8,175 nucleotides of DNA from positions 1 to 8,175 of the forward strand of contig QHRT01000234.1 of the NCBI GenBank assembly GCA_003220195.1, given 5' to 3'. Source of the stretch: Candidatus Rokuibacteriota bacterium. GTDB taxonomy: Bacteria; Methylomirabilota; Methylomirabilia; Rokubacteriales; CSP1-6. The position numbers were made by a program, and so were the translations under genes. The notes under the pieces are model-generated. The model saw only the letters and a list, made by a program, of their open reading frames with translations. It searched no databases and had not been told where the DNA came from. Positions 1 through 6,056 of the stretch are shown here, in pieces; the stretch's first letter is position 1; the number at the start of each line of letters is the position of its first letter.

Positions 1-1
1 C

Positions 2-874
2 CTCTCCGGCAAGTACGATCTGGGCTGGGAGTTTCCGGGCACGATCAACCGCACCGACTGGGTGCAGATCAAGGACTCGTTGAAGCAGAAGCGACCCAAT
101 CTGAAGACGGCCGAGTTTCCCGCGAACGTCATGAGCCACATCTCGATGCGCACGGACCAGAAGCCGTACAGCGACGCGCGGGTCCGTCAGGCGATCTCGC
201 TGGCGATCGACCGTCAGGCCATCATCGATCAGCCGCTCGAGGGCGTGGGCGTCTTCAATCCGCCGGTGCCGGCCGGGCTCAAGGAGTGGTCGATCCCGAT
301 GAACCAGCTCGGCGAAGGTGCCAGGTACTACAAGGCCGCTCCCGCCGAAGCGAAGCGCCTGCTCGCCGCCGCGGGGTATCCGAGCGGGTTCCAGGCGCCG
401 ATCTGCTTCACCACGTACGGTTCGACGCTCCTGGTGGACGTCTCACAGATGGTCCTCAAGAACCTGAAGGACGTCGGGATCGACGCACGACTCGATCAGA
501 AGGAGTACGGCGCGTACATCTCGACGTGCTTCAACGGCAAGTTCGACGCGATGGCGTTCGGGCCACAGACGCCCTATCTCGATCCCGACAACTTCCTCTA
601 CGGCCAGTACCACGCCGGGCAGCTGAAGAACCAGAGCCACATCAATGACCCCGTTGTCGAGGACATGCTGGTCCGGCAGCGCCGCACGTTCGACGTCGCG
701 AAGCGTCGCGAGATCCTCTTCGAGATCCAGAAGCACCTGGCGAAGCAGCAGTACTACGTGCAGATGCCGTCCTCCGTCTACGTCGCCGTCTGGGAAGGCG
801 CGGTGAAGAACTACGGGCCGAACCTCGGCTACGACTACGGTGGCCGCCTTCTTCACGCGTGGCTCGATCGCTGA
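2..874 (+). CDS. ABC importer solute-binding protein, family 5 (peptide/nickel/opine type), C-terminal part
   Basis: The frame is open from the left edge, so the start, signal peptide and N-terminal lobe lie outside; 290 residues remain, ending at TGA 872-874. The family signature 'SDARVRQAISLAIDR' is at about residues 57-71 of the fragment. It is followed by a loop rich in Pro and Gly, the 'EAKRLLAAAGYP' helix, and a C-terminal region with the 'VVEDMLVRQRRTFD' and 'REILFEIQKHLAKQ' helices typical of the lobe that closes over bound peptide. Known family role: an extracytoplasmic receptor that delivers oligopeptides, or sometimes metal complexes or opines, to a DppBC-type channel. The first permease starts 32 nt downstream, so this is one operon. 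The substrate cannot be told from this fragment. The GTG at 62 is internal and should not be taken as the start. Confidence 0.95.
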   Translation, partial: LSGKYDLGWEFPGTINRTDWVQIKDSLKQKRPNLKTAEFPANVMSHISMRTDQKPYSDARVRQAISLAIDRQAIIDQPLEGVGVFNPPVPAGLKEWSIPMNQLGEGARYYKAAPAEAKRLLAAAGYPSGFQAPICFTTYGSTLLVDVSQMVLKNLKDVGIDARLDQKEYGAYISTCFNGKFDAMAFGPQTPYLDPDNFLYGQYHAGQLKNQSHINDPVVEDMLVRQRRTFDVAKRREILFEIQKHLAKQQYYVQMPSSVYVAVWEGAVKNYGPNLGYDYGGRLLHAWLDR

Positions 875-906
875 TCCGCGGGCGGTGAGGACGCGGTAGC
901 CCGGGC

Positions 907-1851
907 ATGTTGAGACGCTACGTCGCCAAGCGATTGCTCGTCGCGATTCCGTCGCTGTTGATCGCATCGATGATCGTCTTCACGCTGCCGCGGTTGATCC
1001 CGGGCGACGTCGTACAGCTCATGCTGGAAGAGAAGGCGTACGCGAAGGACATCGAGGAGCTGCGCGCCAAGCTCGGGCTGAACCGGCCGATCTACGTGCA
1101 GTACTTCGAATGGCTCGGTCACGTCACGACCGGCAATCTCGGCGAGTCGCTGTGGACGCGCCGTCCGGTGCTGGAGGAGCTCGGACGCCGGCTGCCGGTG
1201 ACGTTGACGCTCGGCGTCTGCGCCATCGCGTTCGCGATCCTGATCGCCGTGCCGGTCGGTGTGATCTCCGCGGCGCGCCAGGACACGCTGAAGGATTACA
1301 CCGCGCGGAGCGCGGCCGTGCTCGGATTGTCGGTCCCCGGGTTCTGGCTCGCCACGCTCGTGATCGTCCTGCCGGCCATCTGGTGGGGCTGGCGCCCGGC
1401 GACGGGCTTCACGGAGTTCTCGCAGAGCCCACTCTACTATCTCACCCAGTTCCTGCTGCCCGGGGTGATTCTCGGCGTCGCGTCGTCGGCGGCGATCATG
1501 CGGCTCACCCGCGGGATGCTGCTCGAGGTGCTGCGGCAAGACTACGTCCGGACCGCGTGGGCCAAGGGGCTCGCCGAGCGCGTGATCGTGCTGAAGCACA
1601 GCCTCAAGAACGCCGTGATCCCGGTCGTGACCGTGCTCGGCATCCAGATCGCGCAGATCATCGGCGGGACCGTGATCATCGAGCAGATCTTCGGATTCCC
1701 CGGGATGGGAAGGTTCCTGTTCGACGCGATCGTGCAGCGTGATTACCCGGTGATCCAGGGCGTGAACCTGATCGTCGTCAGCGTGATCGTGATCGTCAAC
1801 CTCACCGTCGACGCGCTCTATGCGACGCTGGACCCCCGGATCCGTCTCTAG
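907..1851 (+). CDS. ABC peptide-type importer permease, DppB/OppB family
   Basis: A 314-residue inner-membrane permease, the usual length for the family. It opens with a hydrophobic helix at about 9-27 followed by 'RLIPGD', the classic DppB N-terminus. A periplasmic segment with 'LRAKLGLNRPIYVQYFEWL' (about 52-70) and 'GNLGESL' leads to five further membrane segments. The cytoplasmic EAA-type loop that docks to the ATPase is around 213-239 ('DYVRTAWAKGLAERVIVLKH'). 'FGFPGMGRF' and the terminal 'ALYATLDPRIRL' are hallmark C-terminal motifs. ATG 907 is chosen because the family N-terminus begins there. The ribosome site is weak: the best purine run, GGTGAGG at 884-890, is 16 nt away, so translation may be coupled to the upstream binding protein. 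It pairs with the next gene to form the channel heterodimer. Substrate specificity is not determinable. Confidence 0.97.
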   Translation: MLRRYVAKRLLVAIPSLLIASMIVFTLPRLIPGDVVQLMLEEKAYAKDIEELRAKLGLNRPIYVQYFEWLGHVTTGNLGESLWTRRPVLEELGRRLPVTLTLGVCAIAFAILIAVPVGVISAARQDTLKDYTARSAAVLGLSVPGFWLATLVIVLPAIWWGWRPATGFTEFSQSPLYYLTQFLLPGVILGVASSAAIMRLTRGMLLEVLRQDYVRTAWAKGLAERVIVLKHSLKNAVIPVVTVLGIQIAQIIGGTVIIEQIFGFPGMGRFLFDAIVQRDYPVIQGVNLIVVSVIVIVNLTVDALYATLDPRIRL

Positions 1852-1866
1852 ACCCGGAGCACGCGC

Positions 1867-2820
1867 ATGGCGGTGAGTCGGCCGTCCGCTGCCGCGCCGC
1901 AGCTGCCCGGCGTCGTCGTCGGCTCGCCGGTTCGCGCTGAACGGTCGCGGTGGACGAATGCCGTCATCCTCGTCGGGCGCTTCATGCGCCAGAAGCCGCT
2001 CGGGGCGATCGGTGGCGTGATCGTGGTCTCGATGCTGCTGATGGCCGTGTTCGCCGAGCGCATCGCGCCGTACGGCTACGACGAGACGATCCGGGGCGCG
2101 CGCATGAAGCCACCGGGACCGGTGCACTGGCTCGGCACCGACAACTTGAGCCGGGACCTGTGGTCCCGCGTGGTCTACGGAGCGCGCATCTCCATCAGCG
2201 TGGGATTCCTGACGATCGCGGTCGGAACGTGCCTCGCGACCCTGATCGGCGTGTCGAGCGGCTACTTCGGCGGCGTCTACGACATCGCGGTCCAGCGCGT
2301 CGTGGACGCGTGGATGTCGTTTCCGTTCTTCGTCATCGCGCTGTCGGTAATGGCCGTGCTCGGCCCCGGTCTGCTGAACGTCGTCCTGTCGCTGGCGGTG
2401 GTCATCACGGCCACCAGCTCGCGCGTGATCCGCGGCTCGACGATCAGCGTGGCGCAGCTCACGTACGTGGAAGCCGCCCGCGCGATGGGCGCCGGGCACC
2501 CGCGCATCATTCTCCGTTACGTGATTCCGAACGTGATGGCGACCATCATCATCCTGGCCACCATCGGGCTCGGCGGCGTCATCCTCGCCGAATCCGCGCT
2601 CTCGTTCCTCGGCTTCGGCGTGCCGCCCCCGTATCCCTCGTGGGGCGCCATGCTGTCCGGCTCCGGGCGGACCTACATGTATCGCGCGCCGTGGATGGCG
2701 ATCTGGCCCGGCGTGGCGATCTCGCTGGCGGTGTTCGGATTCAACATGCTGGGGGACGCGCTCCGCGACGTGCTCGACCCTCGACTGCGCGGTTCCCACC
2801 GCGCCGGGCGCGGTGGGTGA
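1867..2820 (+). CDS. ABC peptide-type importer permease, DppC/OppC family
   Basis: A 317-residue permease and partner of the preceding one, starting 15 nt after it with GGAG at 1856-1859, 7 nt before ATG 1867. A hydrophilic N-terminal tail (1-33) precedes helix 1 (about 46-62). The DppC landmark 'HWLGTDNLSRDLWSRVVYGA' is at 87-106. The EAA loop 'YVEAARAMGAGHPRIILRYV' is at 200-219 and is intact, so docking to an ATPase is expected. 'SFLGFGVPPPYPSWGAML' and 'DVLDPRLRG' near the end are family signatures. The final residues after 'DPRLRGS' (HRAGRGG) are encoded by the arms of a perfect hairpin, so this tail may reflect terminator evolution more than protein function. No ATP-binding subunits follow. 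They must be encoded upstream of the window or elsewhere. Confidence 0.97.
   Translation: MAVSRPSAAAPQLPGVVVGSPVRAERSRWTNAVILVGRFMRQKPLGAIGGVIVVSMLLMAVFAERIAPYGYDETIRGARMKPPGPVHWLGTDNLSRDLWSRVVYGARISISVGFLTIAVGTCLATLIGVSSGYFGGVYDIAVQRVVDAWMSFPFFVIALSVMAVLGPGLLNVVLSLAVVITATSSRVIRGSTISVAQLTYVEAARAMGAGHPRIILRYVIPNVMATIIILATIGLGGVILAESALSFLGFGVPPPYPSWGAMLSGSGRTYMYRAPWMAIWPGVAISLAVFGFNMLGDALRDVLDPRLRGSHRAGRGG
2795..2817. terminator. Perfect GC hairpin overlapping the 3' end of the DppC-type gene
   Basis: CCCACCGCGC (2795-2804) is complementary without mismatch to GCGCGGTGGG (2808-2817), with a CGG loop. The stem ends one base before the TGA stop codon at 2818-2820. No T-run follows on the plus strand, so this is not a classical intrinsic terminator. 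Stems lacking a T-run are common at operon ends in GC-rich bacteria, where they may aid termination or protect the mRNA 3' end. A possible minus-strand ORF ends at 2831, so the hairpin sits between converging reading frames and could serve both directions. Confidence 0.55.
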
Positions 2821-2830
2821 CGCGAGTCGC

Positions 2831-2998
2831 TCAGTTCGTTCCTTCGATGCGGGCGCGCGCGATGGCAGCCTGAAGCAGTCCCGAGTACCAGTCGGTCGTC
2901 TCGATCACGATCGCGACCAGCATGCCGCGTTGAACCGTGAATCGATGGACGATACCGCCGGACGTGGTGTCATCCGCCGGGTTAGGCTCGGGAAGCAT
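2831..2998 (-). CDS. Possible small protein of unknown function
   Basis: A 55-residue frame from ATG 2998 to TGA 2831-2833. It can be extended to a TTG at 3064 (77 residues). The second half ('RGMLVAIVIETTDWYSGLLQ' then 'AAIARARIEGTN') has protein-like composition with alternating hydrophobic positions and mostly G/C third positions, unlike the Arg/Pro-rich shadows around it. I do not recognise it. There is no convincing ribosome site before either start, and no motif, signal peptide or clear membrane segment. It lies 102 nt downstream of the cysteine-rich gene on the same strand and ends 10 bp from the converging permease gene. It could be a real small gene, the worn end of a longer gene, or chance. 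Confidence 0.3.
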   Translation of the reverse strand: MLPEPNPADDTTSGGIVHRFTVQRGMLVAIVIETTDWYSGLLQAAIARARIEGTN

Positions 2999-3100
2999 AC
3001 CGTGAGTAGGTGCAACGGCAGTGCCATAGCCGCGCAAATGCCCGGGCGACGGGGCTTCGATCAAAGAACAGAGCGACGCCGATCGTGCGCGCGGGAACGG

Positions 3101-3289
3101 TCAAGCCGCAGCCCGATTGACGCAGCGACGACAACGGCGGGTGTCGACTTCGCGACGGTTCGTGAGCGGACCTTGACACTGCTCGCAGCGGTTGTCCCTG
3201 AGGATGACGTGGTGTGAGCGGCAGGCTCCGGTCGTTTCCTTCTCCGCGTGACGTGTGCAACCGTCCCAAACACACTTCCCGAAAGTCAT
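3101..3289 (-). CDS. Small cysteine-rich protein with two zinc-binding clusters
   Basis: Sixty-two residues from ATG 3289 to TGA 3101-3103. The start is set by an excellent ribosome site, GAGGGAG (minus strand of 3298-3304), 8 nt before the ATG. The frame stays open further upstream to 3448, but that part is low-complexity and lacks such a site. The first cluster is C-x4-C ('CVWDGC') then C-x2-H ('CRSHH'). The second is C-x2-C ('CEQC') then C-x2-C ('CRRC') with a 14-residue gap. Eight metal-ligand-like residues in 62 strongly suggest two structural zinc sites, as in treble-clef or zinc-ribbon small proteins. A nucleic-acid-binding or adaptor role would be usual for such proteins, but no named family is recognised. 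The many Arg and Lys residues of the second half are compatible with nucleic-acid contact. The C39-like gene is divergent to it. Confidence 0.7.
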   Translation of the reverse strand: MTFGKCVWDGCTRHAEKETTGACRSHHVILRDNRCEQCQGPLTNRREVDTRRCRRCVNRAAA

Positions 3290-3395
3290 GAGCCAATCTC
3301 CCTCGGTACGGGTTCGACGCCTCGGCGTGGTCCAATGCGTTCCGCCGGGCTGCAATGCCAGTGCCGCGGAGACGCTCACGCAGAAACCGGAGGTT

Positions 3396-3411
3396 CCGCG
3401 TCGACACGCGG
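3396..3411. repeat. Short dyad in the divergent intergenic region
   Basis: CCGCGT (3396-3401) and ACGCGG (3406-3411) are perfect reverse complements around CGAC. The dyad lies between the divergent cysteine-rich gene and the C39-like gene. It is about 15 nt upstream of the only AT-rich patch of the region (CACAATTTTT, 3422-3431), which contains a CACAAT -10-like hexamer. It could be an operator or part of a weak plus-strand promoter (TCGACA at 3401-3406 with a short 15-nt spacer). In DNA this GC-rich, a 6-bp dyad can arise by chance. The rest of 3290-3520 shows nothing recognisable. Confidence 0.25.
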
Positions 3412-3520
3412 CGGCCGAGGGCACAATTTTTCCCTCTTCGGAAGGCACGCTGCTGACCTGGTCTTCAGGCGCTCATCGCGCCGTACGGCGTCGCGCGTCG
3501 TGATCACCGACCTCTTCGCG

Positions 3521-4501
3521 ATGACGTCGCGAATCGATCCCGGCGTCGTGATGCGCGCCGTCCCGCCGGCGTGCCGGAGCACCATCGACCTGACCCCCGC
3601 GCTGACGATAGAAGGCGAGGACACGCTGATCGTCTTTCCGGCGATGACCCCGCGAAGCGAAGCGTGCTACTTCCTGCCGGCCTTTGCGTTGTTGTCTGAA
3701 GAAGACTGCAGCTTTCGCTTCGAGCTCTCGGCCGAGGTCGCCGGAGAGTGGTCGCCGTGGATCGCCAGCGCGTCGATCGGCGCCGCTCCCTTCGCGCCTC
3801 TTCCCCCCGACAGCGAGGTGCTCCGGTGCGACGTCGACGTGTTCACGGGGAAGCTCGCGACCCGGGTTCGCTCCCGGGTGCGCCTCCGGATCGACGCGGC
3901 GAGACCGCTGTCGTCCCTTCGCTGGCTGGCGACGCTCTCGGCGTCCGACCTCCAGATGGATGCAGGGCCAGGAGCCCGCGACGGAGCGGACGTCGAGCCG
4001 CGAGCGATCCTGGTACCCGCGCTGAGTCAGATGGAAGTCCCGCCGCCGCTCCGCCCTCGCATCTGCTCACCGACCAGTGTCGCGATGGTGCTCCGGCACT
4101 TCGGTCGAGCAGCCGATCCGGGAATGCTGGCCGCCGAGATGATCCATCCGGCGCTCGACATCTATGGGCTGTGGCCCGCTGCGATTCACGCCGCTGCGCG
4201 ACGGGGCGTCGCCGGGTATCTCCTCCGCTTCCCGGACTGGGCCTCGGCGGCGTGGTGCCTCGCGAACGGGCTGCCGATCGTCGCCAGCGTGAGATACCGA
4301 TCCGGTGAGCTGACTGGTGCGGCGATCCCGTCGACCGACGGCCATCTGCTCGTCCTGACCGGCCAGGAAGGCCGGGACGTGCTGGTGAACGACCCCGGTG
4401 GGACGACGCAGGCCGAGGTCCCGCGACGCTACCGGCGGGACGAGATCATCGACGTCTGGCTCGGCCGGGTGGGAGTGGGCTACGTCTTCTTCGAACCGTG
4501 A
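3521..4501 (+). CDS. C39-like papain-fold peptidase family protein
   Basis: From ATG 3521 it has 326 residues. The C-terminal half carries the C39-like triad in order: 'SQM' at about 169-171 (oxyanion Gln 170), the nucleophile in 'CSPTSVAMVLRHFG' (Cys182), 'DGHLLVLTG' (His275) and 'VNDPGG' (Asp291). The N-terminal half (about 30-150) is beta-rich with a 'FRFELSAEVAGEWSPWIASA' stretch (about 65-84), resembling the sandwich domain seen before this catalytic domain in bacterial homologues. Members are predicted cysteine peptidases or amidases; the substrate is unknown. No signal peptide or membrane helix is visible from this start, which is odd for a family often exported. The start is uncertain: ATG 3521, GTG 3500 and ATG 3551 all lack a ribosome site, and the frame stays open to 3248, where it would run antisense to the cysteine-rich gene. 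It converges on the next gene with a 6-bp gap. Confidence 0.88.
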   Translation: MTSRIDPGVVMRAVPPACRSTIDLTPALTIEGEDTLIVFPAMTPRSEACYFLPAFALLSEEDCSFRFELSAEVAGEWSPWIASASIGAAPFAPLPPDSEVLRCDVDVFTGKLATRVRSRVRLRIDAARPLSSLRWLATLSASDLQMDAGPGARDGADVEPRAILVPALSQMEVPPPLRPRICSPTSVAMVLRHFGRAADPGMLAAEMIHPALDIYGLWPAAIHAAARRGVAGYLLRFPDWASAAWCLANGLPIVASVRYRSGELTGAAIPSTDGHLLVLTGQEGRDVLVNDPGGTTQAEVPRRYRRDEIIDVWLGRVGVGYVFFEP

Positions 4502-4507
4502 GCGGAA

Positions 4508-5212
4508 CTACAAATGACTGAGATGCTCCTCGCGCGGCGGGGCCTCCCGACGGAGCCGCCGCTCGAGGATTTCCCGCGCGAGACCGCGGCCGCCGAGCCC
4601 GAACGCGAGCGCCAGCGTGAACACGAGCCCGCCGAACGTGATGCCGAACGCCACGAGCACCATCTCCTTGCCGATTCCGAGATGGGTGAGCGCGGTGCCG
4701 GCCGCGAACAGCACGACTCCCCATTGCACGGCTCGCGCGAGCAGCCGAGCCTGCGGCACCCCGGCGTTCACGGCGGCGATCAAGAGACCCTGGCTCAGAA
4801 AGTTCGCGACCAGCACGCCGACCAGGAGGATCAGCACGGCGGCGAACAGCGGCGGGAGGAACCCCAGGAGGAACAGCGTCGCTCCGGCGCTGCCGGGAAG
4901 CCGGAGCGCATCGATGCCGAAGCTGGCGAACAGGACGAAGGTGGCCCAGAAGCCGAGCGCGCCAAGCAGCTCCGACGGAGATCGAAAGATGCCGGCCCGC
5001 CGGAGAGAGGGCCCGAGTCCCCAGCGCTCCATGTGGCGGTCGAACCCGATGGCGCGTGCCACGCGGCTCATCAGCAGGCGGACCACCCAGCCGATCAGCA
5101 CGCCGGCCGCGACCAGGAGGAGCATGACGAAGAGGCCGGGGAGGATGGTCATGAGCCGGTCGCCGACTTCGGTCATCGTGGACCACACGCCGTCGCTCCA
5201 GGAATGTTGCAT
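4508..5212 (-). CDS. Multi-pass membrane protein with conserved TM helix (MscS-associated type)
   Basis: A 234-residue inner-membrane protein. Hydrophobic segments are at about 21-46, 84-104, 111-138, 158-177 and 183-207. The last continues into 'AFGLGGRGLAREILERRL' (203-220), which matches the repeated 'conserved TM helix' found alone or ahead of mechanosensitive-channel (MscS-like) domains in bacteria. There is no MscS beta domain here, so channel activity is not implied. ATG 5212 is preferred because GGGA lies about 9 nt upstream. A GTG at 5227 in frame has no ribosome site and adds only five residues. The C-terminus is charged ('RREAPPREEHLSHL') and probably cytoplasmic. The gene is divergent from the lipoprotein with 47 bp between starts, so regulatory elements may be shared. 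A role in envelope or osmotic homeostasis is an inference from family. Confidence 0.88.
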   Translation of the reverse strand: MQHSWSDGVWSTMTEVGDRLMTILPGLFVMLLLVAAGVLIGWVVRLLMSRVARAIGFDRHMERWGLGPSLRRAGIFRSPSELLGALGFWATFVLFASFGIDALRLPGSAGATLFLLGFLPPLFAAVLILLVGVLVANFLSQGLLIAAVNAGVPQARLLARAVQWGVVLFAAGTALTHLGIGKEMVLVAFGITFGGLVFTLALAFGLGGRGLAREILERRLRREAPPREEHLSHL

Positions 5213-5220
5213 CGATCCGT

Positions 5221-5250
5221 TTCCCACTACAACGGTACACCCGGTACAAT
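5221..5250 (+). promoter_or_regulatory. Putative sigma-70-type promoter of the lipoprotein gene, close to its start codon
   Basis: TACAAT at 5245-5250 is a five-of-six match to the -10 consensus in otherwise GC-rich DNA. TTCCCA at 5221-5226 is a four-of-six -35 match with an 18-nt spacer. Transcription would start around 5256-5258, leaving about 2-4 nt before ATG 5260, and no Shine-Dalgarno sequence is present (TCCACGCAA precedes the ATG). The heptamer CGGTACA occurs twice, at 5233-5239 and 5242-5248, spaced 9 nt and overlapping the -10 box. This could be a repressor site or coincidence. The divergent membrane-protein gene starts at 5212, so the same DNA must carry its promoter or leader. Confidence 0.5.
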
Positions 5251-5259
5251 TCCACGCAA

Positions 5260-5523
5260 ATGTGGACCAGGCTGGCCCTCGCCGGACTCGTCGTTCTGGG
5301 TCTCGTCGGCTGCAGCGCCCGCGACGACCGTCAGTGGATGAAGGTGAACACGCCCTATACGGTTGGCGAGTTCCAGCGCGACTACGCCGAGTGCGCCCCG
5401 AAGGGCAAGCTCAACGACGCCTGCATGCGCAGTCGCGGCTGGATCGACATGAGCTCGAAGATGGAAAGGGTCCCTGAGCCGCCAAAGGAGTACGCTCCGG
5501 GGACTCGTCCGGCTCCGAGGTAG
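5260..5523 (+). CDS. Small outer-envelope lipoprotein of unknown function
   Basis: Eighty-seven residues with a textbook lipoprotein signal: Arg4 in the n-region, a hydrophobic core 'LALAGLVVLGLVGC' and a lipobox LVGC with Cys18 as the lipidated residue. The mature chain is about 70 residues and carries two further cysteines (45 and 55), likely a disulfide, in the pattern 'EFQRDYAEC' then 'ACMRSRGW'. That arrangement (Phe..Asp..Cys..Cys..Gly-Trp) recurs in many short bacterial lipoproteins without known function. The tail is Pro-rich ('EPPKEYAPGTRPAPR'). Ser19 and Ala20 follow the Cys, with no Asp at +2, so outer-membrane sorting is expected in a diderm. Its last 142 bp overlap, in antisense, the 3' end of the DinB gene. 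Confidence 0.85.
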   Translation: MWTRLALAGLVVLGLVGCSARDDRQWMKVNTPYTVGEFQRDYAECAPKGKLNDACMRSRGWIDMSSKMERVPEPPKEYAPGTRPAPR

Positions 5524-6023
5524 CGGCAGCGCCGCCCGTCTTCAGGTACCAGCTGATCCAGGTGGTTGTCGTCGTGCCATGCGATCAGCGTCACCCAGTC
5601 GTCGATCGTCATCGTGCCGCGCGTGGGGTGGACGCCGCCACGCTTCGATTGCTCCGGACTCAGGCCTCTGAGGAACGCCAGGTTTTCATCGCGGCGCCGG
5701 CGAAACGCGCCGAGCGCTTCGGCGGCGTCGTTGCGCAGGTACTGGCGCTCCTCCGCCCACCGGTCCGGCGTGCTGGGATGGAGCGGCGGCAGCTTCGGCT
5801 GGTCCATGGTCATGATCAGCTCGAAGCGGCCCGCGAACAGCTCCTCGGTGTCGCGCAGGTGGCAGATGACTTCCTTGGCGGCCCAGTTCTTTCCGTCCGG
5901 GCGCCGCGACAGGATCGTGTCGCTCTGCCCGCGAATCGCCGCGGCGAGGTCGTCCGCGGTCCCCGCCATGCGATCGAGACGCTGCGCGAGAGGCTGCCGG
6001 GCGACGTCTTCCATGGTCGGCAT
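5382..6023 (-). CDS. DinB-superfamily protein with an extra C-terminal tail
   Basis: It has 213 residues. A strong ribosome site (GGAGGA, minus strand of 6031-6036) sits 7 nt before ATG 6023. It is a four-helix-bundle DinB-like protein with metal-ligand histidines His55 ('EVICHLRDTEE') and His150/His154 ('AWHDDNHLDQL'). 'STPDRWAEERQYLRND' (84-99) and 'GAFRRRRDENLAFLRG' (105-120) match the fused DinB domain of the upstream gene closely, so the two are paralogues. DinB-superfamily enzymes include metal-dependent thiol transferases; the substrate here is unknown. The domain ends near residue 158 (about 5550). The remaining 55 residues are Gly/Ser/Arg-rich, resemble nothing and are largely the antisense of the lipoprotein gene. 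The normal stop may have been lost, or the tail may be real. It is the last gene of the operon. Confidence 0.88.
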   Translation of the reverse strand: MPTMEDVARQPLAQRLDRMAGTADDLAAAIRGQSDTILSRRPDGKNWAAKEVICHLRDTEELFAGRFELIMTMDQPKLPPLHPSTPDRWAEERQYLRNDAAEALGAFRRRRDENLAFLRGLSPEQSKRGGVHPTRGTMTIDDWVTLIAWHDDNHLDQLVPEDGRRCRYLGAGRVPGAYSFGGSGTLSIFELMSIQPRLRMQASLSLPFGAHSA

Positions 6024-6056
6024 GAGTGTCTCCTCCGTGGCTCTTGCGCCGGCGCG

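Noticed and set aside
875..906. Gap between the binding protein and the first permease, checked for a terminator or attenuator
   Set aside because: It is only 32 nt, with no stem followed by T-run, and looks like an ordinary operon spacer.
853..2799. A 648-residue minus-strand reading frame opposite both permease genes
   Set aside because: It is His/Arg/Asp/Gln-rich and low-complexity, exactly antisense to two well-supported permeases. Long antisense frames are normal in GC-rich DNA.
3401..3427. Possible plus-strand promoter TCGACA/CACAAT for the C39-like gene
   Set aside because: The 15-nt spacer is too short and the -10 match is weak, so it is kept only as a remark on the dyad.
3290..3448. 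N-terminal extension of the cysteine-rich protein to a start at 3448
   Set aside because: It is low-complexity and lacks a ribosome site, whereas ATG 3289 has an ideal one.
3248..3520. N-terminal extension of the C39-like protein to 3248
   Set aside because: It is Arg/Ser/Gly-rich without a signal peptide and would overlap the cysteine-rich gene in antisense.
4514..5341. Glu/Arg-rich plus-strand frame over the membrane-protein gene
   Set aside because: It is an antisense shadow of a clear multi-pass membrane protein and has no motif or ribosome site.
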